DNA from: Plantago elongata
Lineage: Eukaryota; Streptophyta; Magnoliopsida; Lamiales; Plantaginaceae
Assembly (NCBI GenBank): GCA_036897095.1
Contig: JAYMSP010001862.1
Coordinates: forward strand, 1 to 28,202
Reading direction: 5' to 3'
Length of the DNA: 28,202 nt
The notes under the pieces are model-generated. The model was not told the DNA's origin. It ran no database searches and worked only from the letters and a program-made list of their open reading frames with translations. Of the stretch, positions 1 through 10,775 are shown one piece after another (positions within the stretch are counted from its first letter, which is position 1; every line of letters begins with the position of its first letter). Both the position numbers and the translations under genes were made by a program.

Positions 1-503
1 TTAACGAGCAGAAAGTACGAATTTATTTACTAAGGAGTCTATTTTTCCCCGAAAATCACGTAAATGGATGAATAGAGCTTGAATATGGAAGATTTTACCT
101 TTGGTTCTAGAGTCACAAATAGGGTTTTAACTTTTTAAGTATTTTGGATGCTGTGAAAAAAGCAATAAAATCAGTCCTCCTGTGCAGTGTATTCTTCTCA
201 ACCCTAGTACCAACCTGGAGAAAATGAATCTCGGGTTGCTTGTCACAACCAATTATCTATTGACCAACTAAATGCAAACACACCAACAATTGAAGCCAGC
301 ATCTTCTCATCAATCGGGTTGAAATGATCTCTTTGACATTCCGGATCAGGTAAATTCAGGTTAATTGATCTTTAGGGTGCCAACACTTACGATACAAAAA
401 TCGTTTCTCAATTCCGTAATGTTTTTATAACTGAAATGGACAAAATCTCAATCATTCTGTTACATCTCACTGTTACATACCTCAGTTAGCTTCTATATCT
501 TCA
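1..503. other. Downstream flank of the UPF0235 gene, no gene seen
   Basis: This AT-rich stretch follows the stop codon of the minus-strand UPF0235-like gene and presumably holds its 3' untranslated region. An AATAAA-type hexamer is present on the minus strand at 22-27, but it lies about 480 bp past the stop, so I do not assign it. No ORF, RNA gene or repeat is recognisable. Confidence 0.5.
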
Positions 504-1794
<1,291 letters not shown>

Positions 1795-1885
1795 AGTTTT
1801 TGGGAATCGCCGGTGTAAGGGAAAGGAGGTGTTGAGTTCAATCGACTGCTATTTGCTTTCTTTGTTAAGCAAGTAATTAATTTTT

Positions 1886-2046
1886 TAAAATTTTTTTTTC
1901 ACTCGTATCCACTTATTATGCGACTAATTCGACTGAGCATAGTCGGTTCCTTTTTTAGGGTGACTCTTTCAGCAGTGTATCTTACATCCACAAGGTTCGA
2001 ACCCGAAACCTTATTTAAGTGAACTATAGTCCCCTGTCACTTGAGA
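1886..2046 (-). mobile_element. tRNA-derived SINE-like element (fragment)
   Basis: Read on the minus strand, a Pol III B-box-like motif GGTTCGAACCT (about 1993-2003) lies some 30 nt after a possible A-box region (CTCAAGTGACAGG, 2033-2045). The element then runs to an A-rich tail seen as a T run at 1891-1899 on the plus strand. This order (A box, B box, unrelated body, A tail) is that of plant tRNA-derived SINEs. I could not find convincing target-site duplications, and the A box is poor, so it may be a truncated copy. It lies about 90 bp upstream of the UPF0235-like start codon. Confidence 0.4.
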
Positions 2047-2516
2047 CAACAACTGTAAGTAGCAATTTATTAATTATACTTGGAACGTAATTATAGTCAA
2101 TCAACTAGGCCCTCTTAAAATTTAAGAAGTTCAATGTGCTCTACAAATTTAGGGTAATATAATTAATGTAATGGTTTCACATTTGATTCAATTGAACAAT
2201 ATATTCATGGTACTATGTGATGTTGTTATATACCTTTATCCTTTAACTCGTCTTTGAAAATAATTTAAAACTTGTGAAATTCTATGATTGTCTTTCAAAT
2301 AATTTAGAAGTTGTGATACTAGTATTCTACGACTCCTAAATGAGAAGTCCAAATTTGTTAATAATGTCGGAAACTTAGAACAATGATTATCGAGAGTTGA
2401 TCAACACATCTGAAGCATAAGTCAAAAATTGGTTGTTCAATATAAATTGATCAAGTTGAATATTGGTTGTTGAAATACAAATCGAGTGTACATTTACAAC
2501 TGTTGCACGTTGAATC
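2047..2516. other. AT-rich intergenic DNA
   Basis: No gene or classified repeat is visible. Loose repeats of ATTGGTTGTT followed by a variable tail ending in GTTGAAT occur near 2430 and 2462, and a similar unit recurs near 4256, on the far side of the LTR-like block. Confidence 0.4.
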
Positions 2517-4183
2517 TGTGACATCCCGCCACGAAACACCTAGCTCTAGGGCTCAACGCACTCACATGCACCCTCCTACCAGACACTCTCTTATATGTCA
2601 GGGATTGCATGAACGAACTATAACCCAAGAAATCAAAAGCCATGTACTATACCTGATATTTTCAGCATTCTTTAAACCTCATGTGGGCCCATCTTGACCA
2701 CTTACATAGATAAGATAATCTTCACCATGTTAAATTCTCAAATATTATCCTACCTTCTTCAATGATCAACAACATTCTCCTAAAGTGATGCACCTGAGGA
2801 AATATGGACATGACAAGAATGAAAGGAGCAAGTCCTTGATGACTTAGTAAGGTTTAAATGTAACATGCTATCAATGAAATAGCCCGAGTTGAATAGAAAA
2901 GGAATGACAGGTAATATGAACAAGATTTCAAGGTATAACCAGATGATGATACAAGTATGAATCATATACTAACCATAAAACTCCCGAACATATAGATTAC
3001 CTTATTACTCCATCGATGTGCAACCCCGAAAATAAAGAAAACAAACATGTCGAGGTTCATGCTATACTAGATCACGGAACACACCAACCACTAGTTGTAT
3101 TTAGAGTTCGGGGATTGGGAATCTACAAGAGGTGACCTTAACAGTTGGTCCATCCCACCCTGTAGTCACTCACTTACAGTCCTGAGTCAGAATTGAATTC
3201 TTTTTTTTTAAACGACAAAGATTACAACTACTCCTCACATTACTCCTAAACCACCTTATGTCTCAATTAGGAATCGAACCTTGCACCTCCTCCTTTTCGC
3301 TCAAGCTCTGTTGCACTGCACCACTTTATGACTTCCTAATCCGAATCGAATTCAAATCAATATATGTAACTCATAATCATGTAGGCTCGTTACCATCTTT
3401 GAAAGAGAACAATATTAAATAAACATAACATGGACTTGTGTCAAGGATATAAATATGATGCCATGTACACAACAATGGACCGATTGGTCAACAATGCCAA
3501 GGAGAGGAATATAAAGATCATGAACGTAACTCGTCATGAGTTGTATGAGTAGAAGATTCCAACAATGCGAAGAAGTACAAGAACATAACTTCTGCATGTC
3601 AACATGATCATATAGAAATGAAATACAATGATAAAGGGGAGAAGGTATAATTGGTCAAGGAAAGATACCATAAATCAAAGAAAGAGGACAATCTGATCAA
3701 TAGGGCAGGGAACATGACTAATTAAAAGGAAAGTCATTGCATGAACAACGAGACAAGGCAATCATGTATATCGAAATATCGAGGGAAATAATAGAAGAGA
3801 TGACATAATCAATCCATGAGAGAGGAAGGAAATGATGAAAAGGAAAACACATGAATATGAGCGAGAAGTTATTTCAGTCGAAATGAGAGAAATGGCTTCA
3901 AGAATTGATTGCAAATAAACCAGTAGTTATCGAGCAAGGAAATGATAGGAGATACAAAATAAGAGTTTCAAAGAGAGGATGAATTTCAAATGAACTAAGA
4001 TGATGAGGAATTGACAACTTACCAATAAAAATATATGAAGAAAGGCTGGTGAAATATTGAAACAATGAACGAGATTTATAGCTACTTTGGTCAGCGATAA
4101 TGGTACAAGGAGATACGAGATATCAAGATTAACTATATAAGCCTAATTATATGTACAAGAATAGTACCACACATCTATAACAT
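2517..4183 (-). mobile_element. Possible decayed LTR-like repeat, minus orientation
   Basis: The plus strand begins TGTGACATCCCGCC at 2517, so the minus strand ends GGCGGGATGTCACA. This resembles the 3' end of many plant Ty3/gypsy LTRs. The other boundary is uncertain; the plus strand has ...TATAACA at about 4183, which would give a TG..CA-bounded block of about 1.67 kb. From about 3415 to 4110 the plus strand is markedly purine-rich. No gag or pol coding is recognisable, and matching 5-bp target duplications were not found. The call rests on terminus appearance only. Confidence 0.25.
3187..3353 (-). mobile_element. tRNA-derived SINE with target-site duplication
   Basis: On the minus strand the element has an A-box-like TGGTGCAGTGCA (3312-3323), a perfect tRNA-type B box GGTTCGATTCC (3270-3280) about 31 nt later, a short tRNA-unrelated body, and an A tail seen as Ts at 3201-3209. 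The flanks TCAGAATTGAATTC (3187-3200) and TCCGAATCGAATTC (3340-3353) match at 12 of 14 positions and are best read as the target-site duplication. The body is about 139 bp. Such elements are transcribed by RNA polymerase III from the internal A and B boxes and are mobilised by LINE machinery. Confidence 0.72.
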
Positions 4184-5429
4184 ATTAAAAGAAAAACTAT
4201 TCTAGCAATTCCAGGGGTGACATGCCATCAATTATGTGGAATTGATGATCATTCCTATTGGTTGTTCGAAATTTAAATTTGGCATGTTGAATGTGGAGCA
4301 CTTTAATTTGTTAAGATCAAATGTACCATATAACTGCCATTACGTATTTTTAGTAAGTTGACTCAATATATAATTTGTATTTATTCTCACATATATTTAT
4401 TTACAGAACTCCAAAAAATATTGTGAACATATATATATAGATTCACTGCGAGAAGACGAATCCATAGACATCAAATTTGAGTATTTTATTAATTAATTAA
4501 ATTATTTATTTATTAAAATATTGTTTTTATTAAATGACAAAAAATTAAAATAATAAAAAATTAAAACCAGAACATTTTTAAATAATAAACAATTCTCTAT
4601 TTATCAAAGAAATCAATACTTATTTAGGTATACAGTTATGAATGCGTCACTTTAAATATTAGCAATAAATTGCGCATTAAATCAAATAAAAGTCATTACC
4701 TTTTCAACATTTATGTAAATTCTAACACGTTTTATATTTTTACTCAATATATAAATATTACCTCCTATTCTATCTTATATATTTACTATATACAACATTT
4801 TTAATATGAATTTGACTTAATATATATTGAGTTTGTTACGATTTTGTAAACTTATATACTTTATTGGATTATTAATGCATTGCTGATATACTTTAATTTT
4901 ATTTTTAATTTTTTCATGATCATTGGTTTTAACTATATTAATTTGGAAATATGTTCTACAAGTATTAGTTTTTTCAGCAATAGTTACCCGGTTAATATAA
5001 TTGTTCTATTAATGCATATAACAATATCTATGCATTTATTCCAATGGGTTGGAAATAGACAATGAAATTAGTAAATAAAAATGTCCTTATTGCTTTAATA
5101 TATGAGGCTAAAATGATCAAAAAATTGAAACATTGTTGCCAAAAGAAATACAAACTCTAAAATTTTGTCAGTGTAACATATATGACACTGAACACGAAAG
5201 TGACAACATGATTAATGCTCTCATTGCAATTTTTTTGAACCACTACACTCGATTTCATGCTTCTTTCACATATTCTGTTTAAATTAAAAAATATTTGGTA
5301 TACATCATTTAGTATTCACTAGAATTATAGATGCTCAACAGAAAATATATTTTTTAATTATCGTAAAGCTAAACCAATTCAGTTGGTGCGTAAACTGATT
5401 CTGTAACACTCATAAAAAAATCATGGTGA
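4184..5429. other. AT-rich intergenic DNA, no gene seen
   Basis: Very AT-rich sequence with runs such as TTAATTAATTAAATTATTTATTTATT around 4490-4515. Short ORFs here have no recognisable domain and lack coding character. A CTGTAACACTC motif at 5400 resembles an LTR start, but nothing supporting it follows. Confidence 0.5.
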
Positions 5430-5880
5430 AAGAGAACAATCCATTTGCAAAACTATACAAGATGGCCATACATCACATCTTTCTTGATAATGCCCATGAG
5501 GTAGGCCTTCGACTAATTGCATGACGTATGGTGTGGTGGACGAACTTACAATTTGCATTGCATTAAAAGTGATTCCTTCGTAGAGGGTGATGAGTGATGA
5601 AACTTACATGCAAAAAATCATTTTATGGTTGAGAGTAACCTTCTTTTACAAATCCCCTACTTTTCCTCCATGTGGAAGACGGATAGTATCCAGATATTCA
5701 TATAAGTATTGAGAAAAAGATGTCAAAAACTATTCTAATGGAGTTCTTAAATTTCCGGATACAAGATAAGAAGAATGAAGGTGATCAACTCACAAGAGAT
5801 CATTCACTACAATTCATTGTTGATTCTATAGAGATATTATATTTGGAGAACTTTGTGCTATATTTTGAGAGATAGAAGAG
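5430..5880 (+). pseudogene. Helitron Rep/helicase protein, N-terminal fragment (decayed)
   Basis: Two stretches resemble the N-terminal region of plant Helitron Rep-helicase proteins (the Helitron_like_N part). The first, from about 5432, reads NNPFAKLYKMA and aligns with the family's 'NP..K.F..AR' segment. The second, 5720-5876, reads ILMEFLNFRIQDKKNEG then LQFIVDSIEILYLENFVLYF, matching the family's 'MREF.A.R...R.NE......(R)LFQQ..VD....IE..RL.Y' block. Stops and frameshifts separate them, so no protein is made. The catalytic Rep motifs are absent from this piece. Assignment rests on remembered family patterns, not a search. Confidence 0.6.
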
Positions 5881-5965
5881 ATATATGTTCTTCCAGTGGC
5901 TTCCATCGGTATCATTTATTGCTACTTACAAGGGTAGAATTGCTCATTCAAGATATTAAATACAA

Positions 5966-7440
5966 TTGAATATGCATTTAGACTCGGTATGCAGTAAGAT
6001 TAAACCTGATTCTGATGCAACATGTCTACTCAAAGAAACAAAGCATATTTTATGGGACGAGACTAAAGTGATGAATATGCATTGTATTGAAGCGCTTGAT
6101 ATGAGTTCAAGGGATTTTATGCATCGACTAGCCACACCATTTGGAAGTTTGGTTATTATATTGAATGGATACTTTTAAACAAATACTGAAAGTGGTTCCA
6201 AGAGGGTCTAGATCTGGCATTCTTAATGCAACAATATGCTCATCCAAAATATGAGATTCATGTGTGGTCCTCAGACTTACAAAGAACATGCGACTTTAGG
6301 TAACTAAATATTTGTTCATTTATGAATTTTTATTTTAGTAATATATGTTTCTTTCTTTATATTATGTGAAGTGTGATTTGACTTTTCTTTTAGGCTGGTA
6401 TGTTAAAGTTGAGATTCATGAGATATGATTATTCACAAAGTGGAAAACTACAGTGTGGTAATAAGGTCGATGGGGCTGATATTAGGATGCAAGAAGACAT
6501 TCTTTTTCAATAAGTGTGTGATCATGTTCCTACAAATATAGAAATCACATATCCTACTTAGGAAGTAAGTATAAAACTTGATTCCGATGTAACATGTCTA
6601 CTTAATAAAATGAACTTATTATATAGAACGAGGCTATAGTTACCAAATTCATTGTTTTGAAGTGCATCATAGGAATTTTAGGTATGTCATGCACTGACTA
6701 GCCACACCATTCACTGACTTAGTTATTGTAATTGACCGATAGTTTAGATATGTACCACAATTGATTCAACGAGGGTATATATTTGACATTGTTAATACAT
6801 CAATATGCTTATTCAAAATATGAGATTCATTGAGTTGCTCAGAGTTTCAAAGAGCATGTGATTGCACGTAACTAAGTGTTTCTTTCTTCATATTATGTGA
6901 AGTGTGACTTGAATTTTCTTTTAGGCTGGTATGTTAAAGTTGAGATTTATGAGATAGGATAATTCGCACAGTGGATACTACAGTTTGGTGATAAGGCCGA
7001 TGAGGCTGATATTAAGATGCAAGAAGACACTCTTTTTCAAGAAGTGTGTAATCATATTCCTACAAATATAGAAAGCACATATCTTACATGGGATGTAAGT
7101 TTAAACCTGATTCCGATGTAACATGTCTACTCAATAAAATGAACTTATTATATAGAACGAGGCTATAGTTACCAAATTCTTTGTTTTGAAGTGCATCATA
7201 GGAATTTTAGGTATGTCATGCACTGACTAGCCATACCATTCAATGACTTTGTTATTGTAATTGACGGAGAGTTTAGATATGTACCAAAATTGATTCAACG
7301 AGGGTCTATATTTGATATTGTAAATAAATCAATATGCTCATTCAAAATATGAGATTCATTGAGTTGCTCAGAGTTTCAAAGAGCATGTGATTCGGGTAAC
7401 TAAGTGTTTGTTTCACTTATGATAATTTTGATTTTAGTTT
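5966..7440 (+). pseudogene. Helitron helicase fragment, repeated almost three times in tandem
   Basis: An exon-intron-exon piece of a Helitron PIF1-like helicase is repeated with a 531-bp period: a partial copy at about 5975-6390, then copies starting at 6391 and 6922. The best copy (open 5966-6178) has the Walker-B-like region ILWDETKVMNMHCIEAL and the PFGSLVIILNGYF block, followed out of frame by QILKVVPRGSRSGILNATI. A canonical GT..AG intron of about 94 bp (6300-6393) separates this from a downstream exon with NKVDGADIRMQEDILFQ, matching the family's 'G.GN...DG.A.I.I..D.L'. Each copy carries stops and frameshifts. The order of motifs agrees with functional helicases, so the piece was one segment before amplification. 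Confidence 0.72.
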
Positions 7441-7579
7441 TAATACACATTGGAGATGGAGTTGTAGGCGGTGATAATGACAGTGGGGATGTATATAAGA
7501 ATGCCAAATGACATTTTTATTCAAAAAATGTAATTATTACCATACGCATTGTCCCAATCACATATCTATTCTAACAATG

Positions 7580-7606
7580 AGCGCGCGCGCGCGCACACAC
7601 ACACAC

Positions 7607-7637
<31 letters not shown>

Positions 7638-7660
7638 TGTATGTATGTATGTATATATAT
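7580..7660. repeat. Compound microsatellite (GC)n(AC)n(ATGT)n(AT)n
   Basis: About seven GC units (7581-7594) run into about six AC units (to about 7606), then roughly eleven ATGT/TATG units (7608-7652) and a short AT run. The alternating purine-pyrimidine GC/AC tract is of the kind that can adopt Z-DNA. It lies between Helitron fragments and is not in a gene. Confidence 0.95.
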
Positions 7661-8168
7661 CCACATTATTTCCATATACATATAAATAAAAGTGGTGTTC
7701 ACTTAACAACATGCACCTATCATTGACTATAATTCATTATATTAGTTTATGTATGTTAATTATATTTTACGTGATTATTATTTCAAACCATTATCTAAGT
7801 CTATTATTGTTACTGATATATATTATATAAGAAAAATAGATCCAGATTTCTACACAACGCATATATGATGCTCAAATATCAAGCATATAGCAACATGGAA
7901 CTATAACATCCATCGGTCAATAATGTATACCTTACAAAGGAAGAGATAAAATTGTTGTTAATTTCATTGATCGAGAAAATGAATATAGAATTATGAGGCA
8001 TATGGAGTGTCATTATGAGTCTCCATGCTAAGCAGTGTGGTGGATATTAGAATCTCTGTTGAATTATAGGATTTATGTTGTTAAGCGATTGTCATATCAT
8101 TTGAAGAACGAGCAGTTTGTTCCTTTAAAAGATGGTGGGTGTGTGCCACATGTCGACAAGAATACCAA

Positions 8169-8384
8169 TGTAATACCCAATCCCACATTTTGAGAGTGAA
8201 AGAGATGAATAGTATATATGTAAACTACCTCTCTTCTACATTTTCTGGATTCGAAAAGTAAATTCGTGCGGGTTCCGACCCAAAGAGGAAAATATCGTAC
8301 CAACGAAATGTGTGTGATACAGTCATGAGTAACCTCGCCTGCTCAATGGGCGAGTCTCGGACCATTAGTGGTCGGATCGTTATA
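8169..8384 (+). repeat. 5' LTR of the TRIM-like element
   Basis: 216 bp, TG at the start and a decayed CA (TATA) at the end. It shares with the 3' LTR the segments GAGAGTGAAA, GGTATATATG-like, GTACCAACGAAATG/ATACCAATGAGATG, CATGAGTAA and CCATTAGTGGTC. The divergence between the two LTRs is substantial, pointing to an old insertion. Confidence 0.8.
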
Positions 8385-8584
8385 ATTGGTATCAAGGCGG
8401 GACTATCTAGAACTGCAGGAACTAAGTGCTATGCAGGGCAAAGTGTTACAACGTATGGATGGTGGGAGCCACCACTTAAGCCCGTAGGGGCCACCGCTAG
8501 AGTCCTTCGTATGGTTAGTCTTGGGACATACAGTAAAACCTTGAGAAAGATTGACGGGGACATCGATAATTTATGGGGGTAGAT

Positions 8585-8814
8585 TGTAATAAACAACATC
8601 CCTCGTCGATTGAGAGTGAAACGGATAAATGGTATATATGTAGATCACCACTCTCCTATAGTATGAGGCCTTTCGAGTGATTCCAAAAGTAAATTTTTGC
8701 GAGCTCCGATCAAGTAGACAATATCATACCAATGAGATGCGTGTGGGACAATCATGAGTAAACCCACCGACTTAATGGCTCGGGTCTCGGTCCATTAGTG
8801 GTCAGGTCGTTACA
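8585..8814 (+). repeat. 3' LTR of the TRIM-like element
   Basis: 230 bp, bounded by TG and CA. It is longer than the 5' LTR by small indels, mainly around 8660-8680 (TATAGTATGAGGCC). A related fragment of the same LTR family occurs at about 27427-27532. Confidence 0.8.
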
Positions 8815-8984
8815 ATCAATGTCATACAAGTGCAGTTTTTGCATTGGTTCGAGTTGAACAAAATAAATTCTCGGGAGTTGACTTTTGCTAAAATTATACC
8901 ATATCATTGTTGAACATCAAATATTATATGTATGAAAACAAACAAACACGGTTTCAGTTAAATGTCGTTGAATATGTTGTTCAA

Positions 8985-9240
8985 AATATCACAAGGATGC
9001 ATGTGAAAATATGGGTCTCTTATTCAATGATTGAGGGTATATTAGTGGTTTTAAAGTAGCAAGTCTATAGGGATTTGTGATATTTTTTTTCCAACACCTT
9101 CTTATAAAAATGTTGTTCATTACACATCATGCCGAGGCCTGAGTGTGTGGAACCAAAGAAGAAATCTATTATCAAATGACATTCTATACAATCAACAAAT
9201 GATACACAACAATCTCAGCACGGTAAATTTACATACTATA
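8985..9240 (+). pseudogene. Helitron helicase, N-terminal fragment (decayed)
   Basis: One frame reads HKDACENMGLLFND (stop) GYISGFKVASL, then VIFFQHLLIKMLFI and KEEIYYQMTFYTI. This follows the Helitron helicase entry region 'YKDAC...GLL.DD.EY...I.EA......LR.LF..LL......P..VW......L..DIL'. It comes after the Rep C-terminal piece, in the natural Rep-to-helicase order, so 7924-9240 may be one ancestral gene segment. Several stops make it nonfunctional. Confidence 0.6.
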
Positions 9241-9764
9241 TAGCCAATCCCACATTTACAATTTAAATTTTGTATGGAATTGTCATATAACAATTAGAGA
9301 TGTAAACAACTCTTATCGGAGAGTTGTAAGTTCCATGAGTGGCCGTTTGACCTCCGTTGGAGTTTCAATTTCGACCAAGATTACTAAATTTGTTGTTGGA
9401 GTTCGGAGTTTTTTTGAAGACGATAAGGAAGGAGGAAGAAGGAAATGAATTGGGTATACTTTAAAATAAATCACAACCAAGTCCAATTAATTTTATTTTG
9501 TATTTATTTTATTTATGGTCAACTAAAAAAAAAGAGATTTTGGATGTATCTTTAATTGTTTGAATATAAGGGATGAATATGTATTTGGTTCAATTTAAGG
9601 GGTAAGAAACATAATTTTCCTTTAAATATTTGATGATATAAATCAATTTAACATATCGAAGATGTCCAGAGATTTCATTGAATATTTGAGTGCATATAAC
9701 ATTTATATAGAACATAACTTTGAAAACGGTCTTGAACACATTTTGTAACAATGGATTTCTCTAC
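9241..9764. other. AT-rich DNA between Helitron pieces
   Basis: No recognisable coding sequence. A GA-rich tract (GATAAGGAAGGAGGAAGAAGG) lies at about 9423-9443, and the rest is AT-rich. It may be Helitron sequence decayed past recognition. Confidence 0.4.
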
Positions 9765-9925
9765 AAAATTAGTTGTTCTAAATTATAACCTTAAGATCAT
9801 ATTGAAGGATGGTGCATGATAATGCTTTAGAGGAATATTAATCAAACTCTCGAGTTGTGCAATGGAACAAGGCTTATAGTTACTGATTATAGAAGTATAT
9901 CATCGAAACAAAAATGATATATTGA
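9765..9925 (+). pseudogene. Helitron helicase, C-terminal-half fragment (decayed)
   Basis: A frame reads LNYNLKIILKDGA (stop), then in a second frame RNINQTLELCNGTRLIVTDY. These match the conserved helicase segment 'LPNH.L.LK.G.P.MLLRN.DQ..GLCNGTRLIV'. The CNGTRLIV motif is intact, and the break between the pieces is one frameshift plus stops. Confidence 0.7.
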
Positions 9926-10609
9926 ATCAATGCGTTTAAAAAAATTTTAATTACCATGATGAGAATGATGAGCCACCCAAAATGAATTAAAGGTAATAAT
10001 TTACAAAGTAGTGGTAATACATATGACACAACAACAAAAAGTAACTTACAAAGAAGTCTAGGACAAGTTATGAGTTGATCTTATCTTTTTATATATATAT
10101 ATTTTAGGATTTTTTAAACACCGACAAAATTTTATATATAGGGATCAATTGTACTGCTTTATGTTATGCACTTTTCTAAGGGTAGTGTGACTTCCGATAC
10201 AATATTGTTGAAGCGATTAGATCATGCATTTTGTCACACTGCATTTTTTTATATGCTTCTCAGCTTCCACATATTATTGTAGAAATTTATCAATTTCTTA
10301 TCTAAATTTTTTATCCATGTCCTGTCGAGTATCATATAGTATCTAATTAAGGCTATTTGTTTTTTCAATTTATTAGGTCGCTAAGTGTATACCCTTATAC
10401 TTTTTTTAGGTACGGATAATATCATGTGAATTCAAGTCTTACCAATACTTTTTTTGATTTTACACATTGCAAAATTTTTTGTATCATACTTTAACAATAT
10501 GTTATTCTTCATCTTCATTTTTATAGATATTTTTTTCAAGATTATATATATTAATTTTCACAATATAAATCATTCAACAAAATTAATTCATATATGAATT
10601 AAATAAGCA

Positions 10610-10775
10610 TAGGGTTGTCCCCGATTAAGTATATGATAATGCTTCTATTGATCAAAATATCGAGTTGAAATATGCAACAAGTCTCATAAGTACTAATATT
10701 AGAAAGCATATAGTTGTGGCTAATATAATATTAGTAATCTATGAAATCGAAAAGGTTTCGGTCCAATTGTGATGG
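10610..10775 (+). pseudogene. Second copy of the Helitron CNGTRL-type helicase segment (decayed)
   Basis: The frame reads IDQNIELKYATSLISTNIRK then HIVVANIILVIYEIEKVSV. It aligns with 'N.DQ..GLCNGTRLIVT.LG...I.A.IISG...G.KVFIPR', with the CNGTR core degraded to KYATS. It repeats the segment seen about 0.8 kb upstream, so at least two Helitron copies contributed to the locus. Confidence 0.55.

Larger units (their letters stand above)
8169..8814 (+). mobile_element. TRIM-like miniature LTR retrotransposon, 646 bp
   Basis: Two related direct repeats, 8169-8384 and 8585-8814, start TGTAAT and end CGTTATA/CGTTACA. They flank a 200-bp interior too short for gag or pol. The interior opens two bases after LTR 1 with TGGTATCAAGGC (8387-8398), close to the usual initiator-tRNA-Met primer binding site TGGTATCAGAGC. 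It ends with the purine-rich GGGGGTAGAT immediately before LTR 2. The flanks ACCAA (8164-8168) and ATCAA (8815-8819) match at 4 of 5 bases, as expected for a target duplication. The LTRs carry no 5S-like domain, so this is not Cassandra. The strand is set by the order of primer site and polypurine tract. It needs proteins from another element to move. Confidence 0.85.
7924..8925 (+). pseudogene. Helitron Rep, C-terminal region, split by a TRIM insertion
   Basis: From 7924 one frame reads YKGRDKIVVNFIDRENEYRI, then MRHMECHYESPC (stop) AVWWILESLL and VVKRLSYHLKNEQFVPLKDG. This is the family block 'YKG.DKV.VN......E...YM..RY.SP.EA.WRI..FP.H...P.V..L..HL...Q.V'. Apart from one in-frame TAA the frame is open to 8168. 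The TRIM element 8169-8814 interrupts it, and from 8820 the same frame resumes as VQFLHWFELNKINSRELTFAKI, matching 'L..WF..N......R.LTY.E.P'. Removing the element and one 5-bp target copy keeps the frame. This lies downstream of helicase pieces, the reverse of the normal order, so the locus is rearranged. Confidence 0.75.

Noticed and set aside
5400-5415. LTR start (CTGTAACACTC)
   Set aside because: No partner end, primer site or related sequence follows; Helitron Rep sequence begins within 30 bp.
7581-7660. A CRISPR-like or functional repeat array
   Set aside because: It is a plain compound microsatellite without spacers.
8097-8303. 68-codon minus-strand ORF
   Set aside because: It is antisense to the Helitron Rep relic and the TRIM LTR, with no domain.
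8310-8582. 90-codon plus-strand ORF inside the TRIM element
   Set aside because: It starts in the LTR, crosses the primer binding site and ends at the polypurine tract; TRIM interiors do not encode proteins and no gag-like motif is visible.
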